From CAZDAM01 sp964503595 (GTDB lineage: Bacteria > Muiribacteriota > UBA6191): DNA of 42,771 nt. The stretch covers positions 1-42,771 of the forward strand of contig CAZDAM010000014.1 in NCBI GenBank assembly GCA_964503595.1. Direction: 5' to 3'. The notes below the pieces were generated by a model. The model worked only from the letters and a program-made list of their open reading frames with translations. It ran no database searches and had not been told where the DNA came from. Shown here piece after piece: positions 16,729 through 25,712 of this stretch. Positions within the stretch are counted from its first letter, which is position 1, and each line of letters starts with the position of its first letter. Both the position numbers and the translations under genes were made by a program.

Positions 16729-17916
16729 ATGACATCAAAGAAAATGCCCCTGACGATTTCACATTCTTCTTTTTCCAAAGCTCTTTCCCGGAGGGACCGA
16801 CGACGCATTCGCAGCTATCTTCGCAGAAGAGAACTTCTGACCGTCTGCCTTTTGATGCTGATGATGGGCTGTTCTTCGCAGGAGCCCATTGAGAAGAAAT
16901 TCCGGCCCACCCTTCAGATTCTGAACAGTCGGGAAGAGAGTCCGGCAGTTCTGGCTTCTCAGATCGCCAGAAGTGTCCAGTTTGAGAAGAACCCCAAGGG
17001 AGAGCTGGCGGCCCGGCTGGAAAACATCTTTCATCCCCAGGTCAGAGCAAGCCTTCTGATTCCGCTTTATGATGAATTTTCCAGAAACGGGGAGCTGGTT
17101 TCCGTATTGATCCGTCATTTTCAGTCCCAGCCACCTGAAGAGCTGGATGAAAAGTTCCTGGAGGAAATTCTCAGGCGCCAGGAACATTTCAGCGAACTCC
17201 TGGAAATCTGGCTGAACCTTGGACGTAAGGAAGGGTTTCCCCAGATTGAAAAGGAGCTGATGCGCCGGGCGAATCTGAGCCCACTTCAGATGCTTCAGTT
17301 GGCTGAAGTCATGTTTGAGCAGGCCAAGTTTGCCAAAGGGGCCCTGGCTCTTTCCCGAGCTTTGCCGGTATTGAATGGAGACCTTCTGCAAAGAGCCGAA
17401 TTTTTGAACGGAAAGCTTGATTTCTACCAGAAGGACTTTCCCTCCGCTGTGGAGAAATTCAAGCCGGTTCTGATGCATGGAAAGCATCGGAACGAGATGG
17501 TTTTTATGCTGACTGATGCCCTGATTCTGATGGAAGATCTGAATCGGGCCTTTCGTTACCTGAAAGTTTACGGAACCTATCTCACTGAGGGAGATTCTTC
17601 GATTCATGTCATGCGGGGGAAACTTTTTTTGTTTGCAAAAAACTACCGGGAATCGCGCAAGCAGTGGGAAAGAGCCCTGGAACTTGGAAGCCGTAGCGAG
17701 CAGTCCCATCTTCTGGCTTTTTTTCTGTCCCACTATTTTCCGGAGATTTCCATCGATCAGATGGGAACCTTTGCCAGCTGGAAAAAGGGTCGGATTTCCG
17801 GCACCGGCTTAGGTCTCACCCGTTATGACATCTGGCTGGATCAGTACTCCCGTCTGTCCCGTCACGATCAGGATCTGCTGGCTCGCTTGAGGTCCCGGAT
17901 TCATCAGCTAATGTAG
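16729..17916 (+). CDS. lipoprotein with helical (TPR-like) repeats
   Basis: A frame open from a GTG at 16681. The ATG at 16729 is taken as start (395 residues), but the choice is uncertain. A basic stretch RRDRRRIRSYLRRREL precedes a signal helix and lipobox LMLMMGCSS, so the mature protein is probably a lipid-anchored envelope protein; the n-region is unusually long and basic. The rest is helical with helix pairs such as AKGALALSRALPVLNGDLLQ and YRESRKQWERALELG that look like TPR or Sel1-type repeats, suggesting a protein-binding scaffold. It precedes recD2 by 27 bp with no obvious functional link. Confidence 0.75.
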   Translation: MTSKKMPLTISHSSFSKALSRRDRRRIRSYLRRRELLTVCLLMLMMGCSSQEPIEKKFRPTLQILNSREESPAVLASQIARSVQFEKNPKGELAARLENIFHPQVRASLLIPLYDEFSRNGELVSVLIRHFQSQPPEELDEKFLEEILRRQEHFSELLEIWLNLGRKEGFPQIEKELMRRANLSPLQMLQLAEVMFEQAKFAKGALALSRALPVLNGDLLQRAEFLNGKLDFYQKDFPSAVEKFKPVLMHGKHRNEMVFMLTDALILMEDLNRAFRYLKVYGTYLTEGDSSIHVMRGKLFLFAKNYRESRKQWERALELGSRSEQSHLLAFFLSHYFPEISIDQMGTFASWKKGRISGTGLGLTRYDIWLDQYSRLSRHDQDLLARLRSRIHQLM

Positions 17917-17925
17917 GCAAACTCG

Positions 17926-17934
17926 TGGTATTCT
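17926..17934 (+). promoter_or_regulatory. extended -10 element 9 nt before recD2
   Basis: TGGTATTCT is an extended -10 that ends 9 nt before the ATG at 17944. The intervening GCTTCCCGT has no ribosome site. Read-through from the lipoprotein gene is also possible. Confidence 0.4.
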
Positions 17935-17943
17935 GCTTCCCGT

Positions 17944-20115
17944 ATGAATCCACAGGAAGCAGAAATTGAAGGAGTTGTGGATTCCATCGTTTTCTATAAC
18001 GAGGAAAATCACTTCTGTATTGCCCGGCTGATTGTTAAGGGGACCCGGGAAAAACTCACGATCAGAGGCACTCTGGTTCAGCTCAAGGAAGGGGAAACCA
18101 TCCGGGCTTCGGGCCGCTATATGGAAGACCCCCGTTTTGGCCATCAGTTTCAGGTTCAGTATTTTCAGGCCATCAGTCCGAAAACGGAAAAAGGGATTGA
18201 GAAGGTTTTAGGCTCTGGTTTGATTCCGGGAGTCGGCCCGAAAATGGCCGAAAGAATTGTCCGGAAATTTGGCGCGGAAACCTTTGAGGTCATCGAAAAC
18301 CAACCGGAACGCCTGGCTGAGGTAGAGGGAATCGGCAGGCACCGGGTGGATTCCATTGTCAGCTCCTGGGTTGAGCAGAAGGCTGCCCGCGATGTTCTGA
18401 TCTATTTACGAGGGCGAGGGCTTGGAGAAGCCCATGCCATGAAGATCTACAAGATTTATGGGTCCGACTCGTTAGCCAGGATTCAGCGCGACCCCTATCT
18501 TCTTTGCCGTGAAGTCAATGGTATCGGTTTCAAGACTGCCGATCAGCTGGCTCTTGAAATGGGCTATGGAGAGGATTCTCTTGAGCGGATCAGAGCCGGG
18601 CTTCTGCATACACTCAGGGAAATGACTTCCGACGGCCATACATGCATTGAGAAGGAACTTCTTCTTCAGCGCATGGCAGAACTGCTGCCAATCGAACGGG
18701 AACGGCTTGAGATAGCTCTTGAACATTCCGTCGATGAAGAAGATCTGGTTCTTCGGGAATCCCTGGTCATAGAGAGGATCATGGATAAGGTCGAGCAGGC
18801 CGTAGCCATGCGAGTTGCCACGCTTCTGATGATGGAAAGGGAAGGTTTCAAAACCAACATTCAGCTGGATCACGCATCACTGGACCTTGTTCGTCAGGAA
18901 TTTCCGGAAATCATTTTGTCCACAGAGCAGATCAATGCCCTGAAAATGGCGGGTTCCCATTCCTGTTCGGTCATTACCGGGGGGCCGGGTGTGGGGAAAA
19001 CTACCCTGCTCAAGTTGCTTGTCCATCTTTTCAGGAAAGCGCGCTGCAAGATTCGTCTCTGCGCTCCAACCGGTAAAGCCGCCCGGCGTATGGAAATGGC
19101 CACCGGCCATGTTGCGGGCACCTTGCATCGACTGCTTCAGTATAAGGGTGGCGATGAGTATGGGGCCAATGAAGAAAACCCCCTGGATGGAGAAGTCTTT
19201 ATCCTGGATGAGGCCTCTATGCTGGATATCTGGCTTTTTCATGCCTTTTTGAAGGCTCTGCCCACGGATGCGACCCTGATTCTGGTGGGCGATGTGGATC
19301 AGCTTCCTTCCGTTGGACCGGGCCATGTTCTAAGGGATCTGATTCTTTCCGGTCATGTTCCTGTAGCCCGTCTGAAGCAGATCTTTCGCCAGAAGGGCGG
19401 CTCCGGCATTGTGGATGCTGCTCATAAGGTGAATTCCGGTCAGTGGTTTGGGGAGAACCACGAGGGGGATTTCTACTTCATTGATGCCGATCAGCCCCAG
19501 AAGGTCCAGGATTTTCTCAAACGTCTGCTGATCGAACGAATCCCCCGTCGCTTTGGCTGGAATCCCATTCTGGACTGTCAGGTACTGGCTCCGATGTATC
19601 GGGGCGATGCCGGAATCGATGCCCTCAATCGCATGCTTCAGGATCTTCTGAATCCCAATGAAGAGGATCTTGAGGTGGGAAACCGTATTTTCAGGGCTGG
19701 TGACAAGGTCATGCAGCTTGAGAACAATTACGAGAAGGAAGTCTTCAATGGGGATCAGGGCCTGATTGAATCCATTCATTACAAAGAAGGACGGATCCTG
19801 GTTCGTTTTGATGAGGAAAGACTGGTTGAGTATTCCCGCAAGGAGCTGGATGAACTGACACTTTGTTATGCTGCATCCGTCCATAAGGTTCAGGGGAGTG
19901 AATTTCCCTGCATCGTCTTCATCCTGATGAATTCTCATTGGAATATGCTCAGGCGCAATCTGCTTTATACCGGACTGACCCGGGGTAAGAGTCTGGTTCT
20001 TCTTCTAGGCCAGAGGCAGGCCTTTGAGCGGGCAATCCGGGAGAAGGACTCCGTGGAAAGACGTACCCTTCTTCGGGAGAGACTGAGCCAGATTCTGGCC
20101 GATCTTGAAATCTAG
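17944..20115 (+). CDS. recD2: RecD2-family ATP-dependent DNA helicase
   Basis: A 723-residue SF1B 5'-3' helicase of the RecD2 type, which acts without RecBC in DNA repair. The N-terminal OB-like region (to about 80) and helix-hairpin-helix repeats IPGVGPKMAERIVRKFG and VEGIGRHRVDSIV precede the motor. Walker A TGGPGVGKTT is at about 345-354, motif Ia APTGKAARRM, motif II ILDEASMLD, motif III VGDVDQLPSVGPG, a motif near LKQIFRQ, and the C-terminal TLCYAASVHKVQGSEFP and LLYTGLTRGK. All helicase motifs look intact. Its position, between a lipoprotein and convergent genes, is uninformative. Confidence 0.95.
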   Translation: MNPQEAEIEGVVDSIVFYNEENHFCIARLIVKGTREKLTIRGTLVQLKEGETIRASGRYMEDPRFGHQFQVQYFQAISPKTEKGIEKVLGSGLIPGVGPKMAERIVRKFGAETFEVIENQPERLAEVEGIGRHRVDSIVSSWVEQKAARDVLIYLRGRGLGEAHAMKIYKIYGSDSLARIQRDPYLLCREVNGIGFKTADQLALEMGYGEDSLERIRAGLLHTLREMTSDGHTCIEKELLLQRMAELLPIERERLEIALEHSVDEEDLVLRESLVIERIMDKVEQAVAMRVATLLMMEREGFKTNIQLDHASLDLVRQEFPEIILSTEQINALKMAGSHSCSVITGGPGVGKTTLLKLLVHLFRKARCKIRLCAPTGKAARRMEMATGHVAGTLHRLLQYKGGDEYGANEENPLDGEVFILDEASMLDIWLFHAFLKALPTDATLILVGDVDQLPSVGPGHVLRDLILSGHVPVARLKQIFRQKGGSGIVDAAHKVNSGQWFGENHEGDFYFIDADQPQKVQDFLKRLLIERIPRRFGWNPILDCQVLAPMYRGDAGIDALNRMLQDLLNPNEEDLEVGNRIFRAGDKVMQLENNYEKEVFNGDQGLIESIHYKEGRILVRFDEERLVEYSRKELDELTLCYAASVHKVQGSEFPCIVFILMNSHWNMLRRNLLYTGLTRGKSLVLLLGQRQAFERAIREKDSVERRTLLRERLSQILADLEI

Positions 20116-20175
20116 AGCAATTTTTTCAAACCAGGATTCTTTTGACAGAGATTCAGAATAATATGACCCTGAAGG

Positions 20176-20733
20176 TCAGCAAATAGCCAAAGACAATGCC
20201 GGATTGACGGTGATGTCGTGTTGTTTCACGGGGATTTTCTGGCAGATGTGGCCGGGCCAGGCAATGCCAAAACGAGGACAGTTGAGCTTGCTCAGCAGAC
20301 GATCATAATATCCTCCTCCATACCCCAGCCGGTTCCCCTGAGGATCCAGAGCAAGGGCTGGTACCAGTATGAGATCAAGCTTCTGGGGATTCAGATGTTG
20401 CAGGGAGTCAGTGGGTTCATCAATTCCGTAGGGGCCTCGCCTGATCCTGTGTGGCAGGTAGGGAAGGACTTCAAGCCTTTTCCCTTTCCGGATACGGGGG
20501 GCGAAAAACCTGACAGAGGGTTCCAGCCTGAAGAGGGGTCGCAGATTGGGCTCGTCCGGGAGGCCCAGAAAGAGCAGCACTCTTTTGGCCTGGATTTTTC
20601 GAATCATAATCCGGGCCCGAAAACAAATCAGATCGGACAGATGTTTTCGGGCCCTTCTGGAAAGCCTTTGGCGGCGTTTTGAGAACGCCGCCCTTAAAGC
20701 CTGTTTTTCAGTAGCCGTAGACGGCAAGATCAT
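20176..20733 (-). CDS. 5-formyltetrahydrofolate cyclo-ligase
   Basis: A 185-residue enzyme that turns 5-formyl-THF into 5,10-methenyl-THF with ATP. GNRLGYGGGYYDRLL is the family signature for ATP and folate binding, and an EKQALRAAFSKRRQRL-type N-terminus is typical. The ATG at 20733 is used. It lies 25 bp inside the end of enolase in another frame, so the gene is likely translated by coupling. A strong GC hairpin (20670-20692) falls in its first codons. It is the third gene of the cyclase-enolase operon. Convergent with recD2. Confidence 0.9.
   Translation of the reverse strand: MILPSTATEKQALRAAFSKRRQRLSRRARKHLSDLICFRARIMIRKIQAKRVLLFLGLPDEPNLRPLFRLEPSVRFFAPRIRKGKRLEVLPYLPHRIRRGPYGIDEPTDSLQHLNPQKLDLILVPALALDPQGNRLGYGGGYYDRLLSKLNCPRFGIAWPGHICQKIPVKQHDITVNPALSLAIC
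20670..20692 (-). other. strong hairpin just after the enolase stop, inside the cyclo-ligase gene
   Basis: GGCGGCGTT-TTGAG-AACGCCGCC is a perfect 9-bp GC-rich stem. It lies 16 bp past the enolase stop and has no T-run, so it is not a standard terminator. It could stabilise the enolase mRNA end or reduce translation of the downstream gene. Confidence 0.6.
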
Positions 20734-21967
20734 CCAGTTCCTCTTCAATTCTCAGAAGCTGGTTGTACTTGCAGATTCTATCGGTACGGCAAAGGGAGCC
20801 GGTTTTGATCTGGCCGGCATTGGTCGCAACAGCAAGATCCGCAATCAGGCTGTCTTCGGTTTCGCCGGAGCGGTGGGAAATCACATTGCTGTAACCGTTG
20901 CGCTTGGCAAGTTCGATCGTTTTCAGGGTTTCACTTAGGGTTCCGATCTGGTTGACCTTGATCAGAATGGAGTTGGCGGCACCTTTTTCAATGCCTTGGG
21001 ACAGACGGGTATGGTTGGTCACAAACAGATCATCCCCGACAAGCTGAATCTTGTCACCGATACGATCAGTTAAGAGCTTCCAGCCGTCCCAGTCGTTTTC
21101 ATCCAGTCCGTCTTCAATGGAAAAGATGGGGTAGTCCTCACACCAGCTGGCGTAGAGTTCTACCAGTTCTTCGGAGGTCAGGCTACGGTTTTCGCCTTTG
21201 AGTTCGTATTTGCCATCCTTGTAGAATTCGGTGGCTGCGGCATCAATGGCAATGCGAACCTGCTCGCCAGGGGTATAGCCTGCGGCTTGAATGGCGGCCA
21301 TGATCATGTCCAGGGCCTCGCGGTTGCTGGCCAGATTGGGGGCGAATCCACCTTCATCACCTACACCGGTAGCATGGCCCTTGCTTTGCAGAACCTTTTT
21401 GAGGTGGTGGAAGATTTCCGCACCCATTCGCAGGCCTTCCTTGAAGCTTTCTGCCCCAAAAGGCATGATCATGAATTCCTGAAGGTCCACACTGTTATCA
21501 GCATGAGCCCCTCCGTTGATGATATTCATCATGGGTACGGGAAGATGACGGGCACCGACACCGCCAAGATAGCGCCAGAGAGGAAGACCGGCATACTCTG
21601 CTGCGGCTTTGGCTACTGCCATGGATACGCCAAGAATTGCGTTGGCGCCCAGTCTGGTTTTGTTCGGTGTTCCATCCAGTTCGATCAGAAGGGCGTCAAT
21701 TCCGCTCTGATCGGTGGCTTCACAGCCAATCAGTTCAGGGGCAATGACTGCGTTGACGTTTTCGACAGCCTTCAGAACGCCCTTGCCCAGGTAACGGGAC
21801 TTGTCTCCGTCCCGAAGTTCGCAGGCTTCGTACTGTCCGGTGGAGGCTCCGGATGGTACGGCAGCCCGTCCTTTGGAGCCGTCCTCTAAAATGACATCCA
21901 CCTCGACAGTGGGATTTCCTCTGGAATCCAGAATTTCACGGGCATGAACTTCAAGAATAGTGCTCAC
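20708..21967 (-). CDS. eno: enolase
   Basis: A 419-residue glycolytic enzyme interconverting 2-phosphoglycerate and phosphoenolpyruvate. Hallmarks in order: REILDSRGNPTVEVDV, VPSGASTGQYEA, GANAILGVSMA, VPMMNIINGGAHADN, GDEGGFAP, SIEDGLDENDW, LVGDDLFVTN, KVNQIGTLSET, SHRSGETEDSLIADLAV and GQIKTGSLCRTDR. The start is a GTG in a GTGA overlap with the stop of the diguanylate cyclase gene, so enolase translation is coupled to that gene. Length is slightly short of the usual 430, within family range. Confidence 0.97.
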   Translation of the reverse strand: MSTILEVHAREILDSRGNPTVEVDVILEDGSKGRAAVPSGASTGQYEACELRDGDKSRYLGKGVLKAVENVNAVIAPELIGCEATDQSGIDALLIELDGTPNKTRLGANAILGVSMAVAKAAAEYAGLPLWRYLGGVGARHLPVPMMNIINGGAHADNSVDLQEFMIMPFGAESFKEGLRMGAEIFHHLKKVLQSKGHATGVGDEGGFAPNLASNREALDMIMAAIQAAGYTPGEQVRIAIDAAATEFYKDGKYELKGENRSLTSEELVELYASWCEDYPIFSIEDGLDENDWDGWKLLTDRIGDKIQLVGDDLFVTNHTRLSQGIEKGAANSILIKVNQIGTLSETLKTIELAKRNGYSNVISHRSGETEDSLIADLAVATNAGQIKTGSLCRTDRICKYNQLLRIEEELDDLAVYGY

Positions 21968-24318
21968 TCTTCACCACCTTTTCGCTTGCTGAAGAAGCGT
22001 ACCTGGTTACGGCCATTTTCCTTGGCCATATATAGGGCGTAGTCTGCTTCCTTCATGAAAGCAGCAACATCCGCCGGTTTGTTTTCTGGGTAGGACGTCA
22101 CCCCGATAGAGGTGGTAATACGTACGGGTCCGGTTTCATGATCGATTTTCAGACCCTCGATATTGGCCCGGATTCTTTCGGCAATGATCATGGCGCCTTC
22201 CTTGCCCGTGTTGGGCAGGATGACGCAGAGTTCCTCGCCACCGTAGCGGGCGGCAATATCGGTTTCGCGGACAGTCTTGCGGAATTCGTCGGAAACAATA
22301 CGCAAAACCTTGTCTCCCATGGCATGACCATAGGTGTCGTTGAAATTCTTGAAGTGATCGATATCGCTCATCATGAAGGATACGGTTCCCCCATAACGGG
22401 CGGCGCGCAGGAATTCCTTCTGAATCTGCACATCGAGAAAACTCCGGACAAACAGACCGGTCAGGCCATCCACCGTAGCAAGGCGATAGAGTCGGGCATT
22501 CTCAAGAGCGGCGACAATGATCTGTCCCAGAGTGGAGTGAAAGCTGTGATCCGCCTCCTGCAGAAATTCTTCAAAATCCTCTTTCAAGAGCATGATGGTT
22601 CCGTAGGGTTTGTCTTTCAAAATCAGAGGCAGGAAAAGGATATCGGTTTCCTGATGATGATTGAGAAAGGTTCCCTGTTCTTTCTGGACATTGCCAAGAG
22701 TCATTACACGGGGCTCTTTTTTCCAGCATTCAAAAAGAGCCTGGCGGAATTCCGGTCGAGAAACTTCCACCATAAAATCATCGCCAAGTTTTCCGAATGT
22801 GGAGTACTCGGTCTGTTCTGTTGCCGGATCACAGATCATGATGATCCCATGGGAAGCTCCGGTCCACTTGTGAAAATGATCAAAAATGGTATTACAGAGA
22901 GTGTCCTGCTCAAGGATGGTAAAAAACTGGTTGGCAAGGGAGTTGAGGGTGCTTAAATGCACCATTTTCTTTCTGAGAGAGAGAGTCACCAGCAGGAGGC
23001 GCATCATCAGAAAACTCAGTATTCCCTGAATCAGAACCGGGGTGAAATCGAGCAGGAAAAAGGACTTGCAGAAAAGAAGCAGACTTAAGAAACCGAAGGC
23101 TGCGATCAGGCCGAACTCGGCCATGAATGCGGCTTGAAAGCCCAGTCTCAGATTCAGAATCAGACCAATCAGGGTAGTGACGAGCAGGGTCAGAAAGATC
23201 TGGGTATTGCTGTTTCGGATCAGAAAGGTTTTGTGAATGAGGTTGTCAATCACTGTGGCCTGAATTTCAACTCCGGGCATGATGCCAAAAGGAGTCAGCT
23301 TCTTGTCGAGAATCCCCCCTTCGGCATTGAAGCCAATCAGCACAACTTTGTCCTTGAAAATATGGGAATCCACTTTTTTGGAGAGAACATCCCTTACAGA
23401 GACGGAATGAAAAGGGGATGCCGATGAGGAATCCAGAAAATTCAGGTAGACCAGCCGCTCAAAAAGAGGTTTATCAATGGATGTTGTCAGAAGATTCTGC
23501 GCGATGTTGTAGCGGTCTGCACGGGCATAAAAAGGAACCTGGTAGTCGCCAATCTGAATCCGATCTTCACCCAGGATTTTGACATTGGTGCTGCCGACCC
23601 ATTCCATGAAGAGCTTGAGGCCCAGAGAAGCATGAATTTTACTCTCCGAGGATTTGGTCAGGGGGGCCTTGCGTAGGACTCCATCGGTTCCGGCCAGATC
23701 GATATTGACGAAGCCGTGCCCTCTGGCGTGACGCAGGAAGGCTTCAATGGCCTGGTTGACAATCAGGACTTCCCGCCCGATACCTTCATCAGCCATGGAA
23801 GGAAGGGTGAATGCGCCATTTTCATCCTGCATGATACGGGAGCGGCGAGACAGCTCGGAAGCCATGACGACGTTGCCAGCCCGTTTCAGGGCTTCGGCCA
23901 TCTGTGCATCGTCACGGGGATGGTTGAGATCGACATCGAAGAAGGAAATGTCAAAACCGATGACTCGGGCTCCGGTGGCCGAAAGCTGCTCGATAAGATC
24001 GGCAAAATAGGCCCTGGTCCAGGGCCATTTTCCATAAGCATGCAGGCATTCATCCGTGATTTGCACCAGAATGACTTCATCGGAGCGGGAGCGGATTTTG
24101 GGATTGCCGAAAAGGCCGGGCATACTCTGGCTTAAGCGATTGCGCGCACCAAAGCGGAAGTCGTGGAAGCGGGCTTCCAGAGGTTCAAGAATTCCGATCA
24201 GCTGAAGCCCGAAAATGAAGAGCATCAGAATGATGGAGGCCAAGAAGGCCAAGAGACGGAACCTGTCGATGAAGACAGTATCCATAAGTTTTTCTAAGCG
24301 TGTGAATCCGGATTTCAT
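21964..24318 (-). CDS. CHASE2-GAF-GGDEF diguanylate cyclase
   Basis: A 784-residue membrane sensor that should make cyclic di-GMP. A helix at about 20-45 is followed by a CHASE2 sensor (about 50-330, including VILVQITDECLHAYGKWPWT, GFDISFFDVD and VRDVLSKKVD), then about three membrane helices (335-430), a GAF-like domain (about 455-600) and a GGDEF domain. The active loop is GGEEL at residue 693; RETD five residues before it is a product-inhibition I-site. Both are intact, so activity and feedback are expected. Its stop overlaps enolase, making a cyclase-enolase-folate operon. A good promoter lies upstream. Confidence 0.93.
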   Translation of the reverse strand: MKSGFTRLEKLMDTVFIDRFRLLAFLASIILMLFIFGLQLIGILEPLEARFHDFRFGARNRLSQSMPGLFGNPKIRSRSDEVILVQITDECLHAYGKWPWTRAYFADLIEQLSATGARVIGFDISFFDVDLNHPRDDAQMAEALKRAGNVVMASELSRRSRIMQDENGAFTLPSMADEGIGREVLIVNQAIEAFLRHARGHGFVNIDLAGTDGVLRKAPLTKSSESKIHASLGLKLFMEWVGSTNVKILGEDRIQIGDYQVPFYARADRYNIAQNLLTTSIDKPLFERLVYLNFLDSSSASPFHSVSVRDVLSKKVDSHIFKDKVVLIGFNAEGGILDKKLTPFGIMPGVEIQATVIDNLIHKTFLIRNSNTQIFLTLLVTTLIGLILNLRLGFQAAFMAEFGLIAAFGFLSLLLFCKSFFLLDFTPVLIQGILSFLMMRLLLVTLSLRKKMVHLSTLNSLANQFFTILEQDTLCNTIFDHFHKWTGASHGIIMICDPATEQTEYSTFGKLGDDFMVEVSRPEFRQALFECWKKEPRVMTLGNVQKEQGTFLNHHQETDILFLPLILKDKPYGTIMLLKEDFEEFLQEADHSFHSTLGQIIVAALENARLYRLATVDGLTGLFVRSFLDVQIQKEFLRAARYGGTVSFMMSDIDHFKNFNDTYGHAMGDKVLRIVSDEFRKTVRETDIAARYGGEELCVILPNTGKEGAMIIAERIRANIEGLKIDHETGPVRITTSIGVTSYPENKPADVAAFMKEADYALYMAKENGRNQVRFFSKRKGGEE

Positions 24319-24347
24319 GATTTTGGTCGGCCCGAATAAGGTGGCTC

Positions 24348-24376
24348 ATTCTAACTGATCCTCAGATAGGAATCAA
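24348..24376 (-). promoter_or_regulatory. sigma70-type promoter for the cyclase-enolase operon
   Basis: Minus strand TTGATT-N17-TAGAAT. Transcription would start near 24341, about 22 bases before the ATG at 24318; the leader shows no strong ribosome site. Confidence 0.65.
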
Positions 24377-24402
24377 AAGCCGCGGGAAGGAATCTCTCAT
24401 TG

Positions 24403-24431
24403 TTGTTCGATTGCCTTTCCGATGCTAGGAT
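24403..24431 (+). promoter_or_regulatory. promoter ending 6 nt before the 24438 start
   Basis: TTGTTC-N17-TAGGAT; TGCTGT then ATG. The expected start of transcription coincides with the start codon. The AGGA inside the -10 could act as a weak ribosome site only if transcription began further upstream. Confidence 0.5.
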
Positions 24432-24437
24432 TGCTGT

Positions 24438-25712
24438 ATGTGGGGCGCTCTAGCCAGTATTTTTTTTCTCAGTTTTGTTGCATTCTATCTTGTCGCCGGA
24501 AGAGCCGAATGGATTTTCCTGGTGGCGACGGCCTGGTTCTGGTGGATGGACAGAAAGCATCAGTCTCAGGATCTGCCTCAAAAATTCCTTCATCTGCCCT
24601 CAGAAAAAATGCTGGATCTGAGAGAGCCTTTGATTGCCAATCCTCTGGTAATCGGGGAAGAAAGCCTTTTGATTTTTCGGAATCAGGCGGCCTGGCTGAA
24701 TCAGGAAGGTGAGCTCAAGGCCTTTGCCTTGCCCGGAGAGGCTCATGCCTTAAATCCGGTTCAAATTGGAAATCTGGTTGTCATCGCACTGAAATCCGGG
24801 TTTTGTGTCATCGACTTTCGGGGAGAAATCCAGCGTGATTTTGGAGGCCCTGGAGTCTGCTCCATTTTTCTGGAAGTTTCCATGGATGGGAGGGCTGTTG
24901 TTGGATTGACGGATTTGAGGCTTGTCCTGGTGGATCCGGAAGGAAAGACGGAGGAGATTCCTCTTCATGCTCTGCCTCTGGATTTTTTTGCCGGGGAGCC
25001 TGACTGGGTGGCCCTTTGCAACGGTGAAATCCACGCTCTTCCCGATCTGAAAAGTGGCAGTCGTCCCTGGTTTCGTCTGGATGAGGAGCTGCTTTCCTTT
25101 CAGCGCATTGGCGATGAAATGGCCGTTTTGGATGCAGATCACAGTCTGAAAATGATTCGTGAGGGCCTGGCCCGTTTATCGGTTTCGGTGACTCTGGAGC
25201 GTCTGGTCCCGGTGGCCCGGTTGGAAACGATTCTGTGGGAATCCCGTCAGGGGCATCTGGCCTGCCTCAAGGCTCATGATGTCGAGCCTGAGACCCTTGA
25301 GATTCAGGGTAGGGATCTGGTGTTCTGGAAAATTCTGGACACGATGGCCTGGCTGGTGACCGAATCGTCCAGGGAGTGTACTGTGTACCGCTTTTTCTTC
25401 GAGGACAAGTCCCTGCACCGGCAGATTTTTCACGGAAACTTCCAGCCTCTGGGGCTTCATGGTCAGGGACTGGTTTTCCGGGTTGGCAAGGAAAGCTATC
25501 TCTGGAGTCATGCCGGGGAAGCAGCCACTGAACTTTCTGCTCTTCATGAAGAAGCATCCAATTTTTATCTCTTTCATGGGCGTGCTTTTCAGCGCCGGGC
25601 CAATCTTCTGGAGGAAATTGGCGAAGAGGCTCCCAGGCTTATCAGCAATCAGGCCAAAGAAGTGGTTTCAGGCTATCTGGTCCAGGATGCCGGGCTGATC
25701 CCGGTCGCCTAG
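24438..25712 (+). CDS. membrane-anchored propeller-like hypothetical protein
   Basis: A 424-residue protein. Residues 3-40 contain one or two hydrophobic helices (ALASIFFLSFVAFYLVAG, WIFLVATAWFWWM). The rest is made of repeated four-strand-like units with WLNQEGELKAFALPG, CVIDFRGEIQRDFGG and LVLVDPEGKTEEIPLHALP, which suggests a seven- or eight-bladed beta-propeller. No catalytic motif is seen. Its stop (TAG, 25710-25712) interlocks with the stop of the convergent radical SAM gene in a CTAG palindrome. Function unknown; a surface or periplasm-facing sensor or scaffold is plausible. Confidence 0.7.
   Translation: MWGALASIFFLSFVAFYLVAGRAEWIFLVATAWFWWMDRKHQSQDLPQKFLHLPSEKMLDLREPLIANPLVIGEESLLIFRNQAAWLNQEGELKAFALPGEAHALNPVQIGNLVVIALKSGFCVIDFRGEIQRDFGGPGVCSIFLEVSMDGRAVVGLTDLRLVLVDPEGKTEEIPLHALPLDFFAGEPDWVALCNGEIHALPDLKSGSRPWFRLDEELLSFQRIGDEMAVLDADHSLKMIREGLARLSVSVTLERLVPVARLETILWESRQGHLACLKAHDVEPETLEIQGRDLVFWKILDTMAWLVTESSRECTVYRFFFEDKSLHRQIFHGNFQPLGLHGQGLVFRVGKESYLWSHAGEAATELSALHEEASNFYLFHGRAFQRRANLLEEIGEEAPRLISNQAKEVVSGYLVQDAGLIPVA

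Noticed and set aside
16759..17733. Minus-strand frame of 324 codons opposite the lipoprotein gene
   Set aside because: Antisense shadow; the plus-strand frame has a lipobox and helical repeats.
20116..20175. Possible bidirectional terminator between recD2 and the cyclo-ligase gene
   Set aside because: The only dyad, TGACC/GGTCA, is 5 bp and has no T-run on either side.
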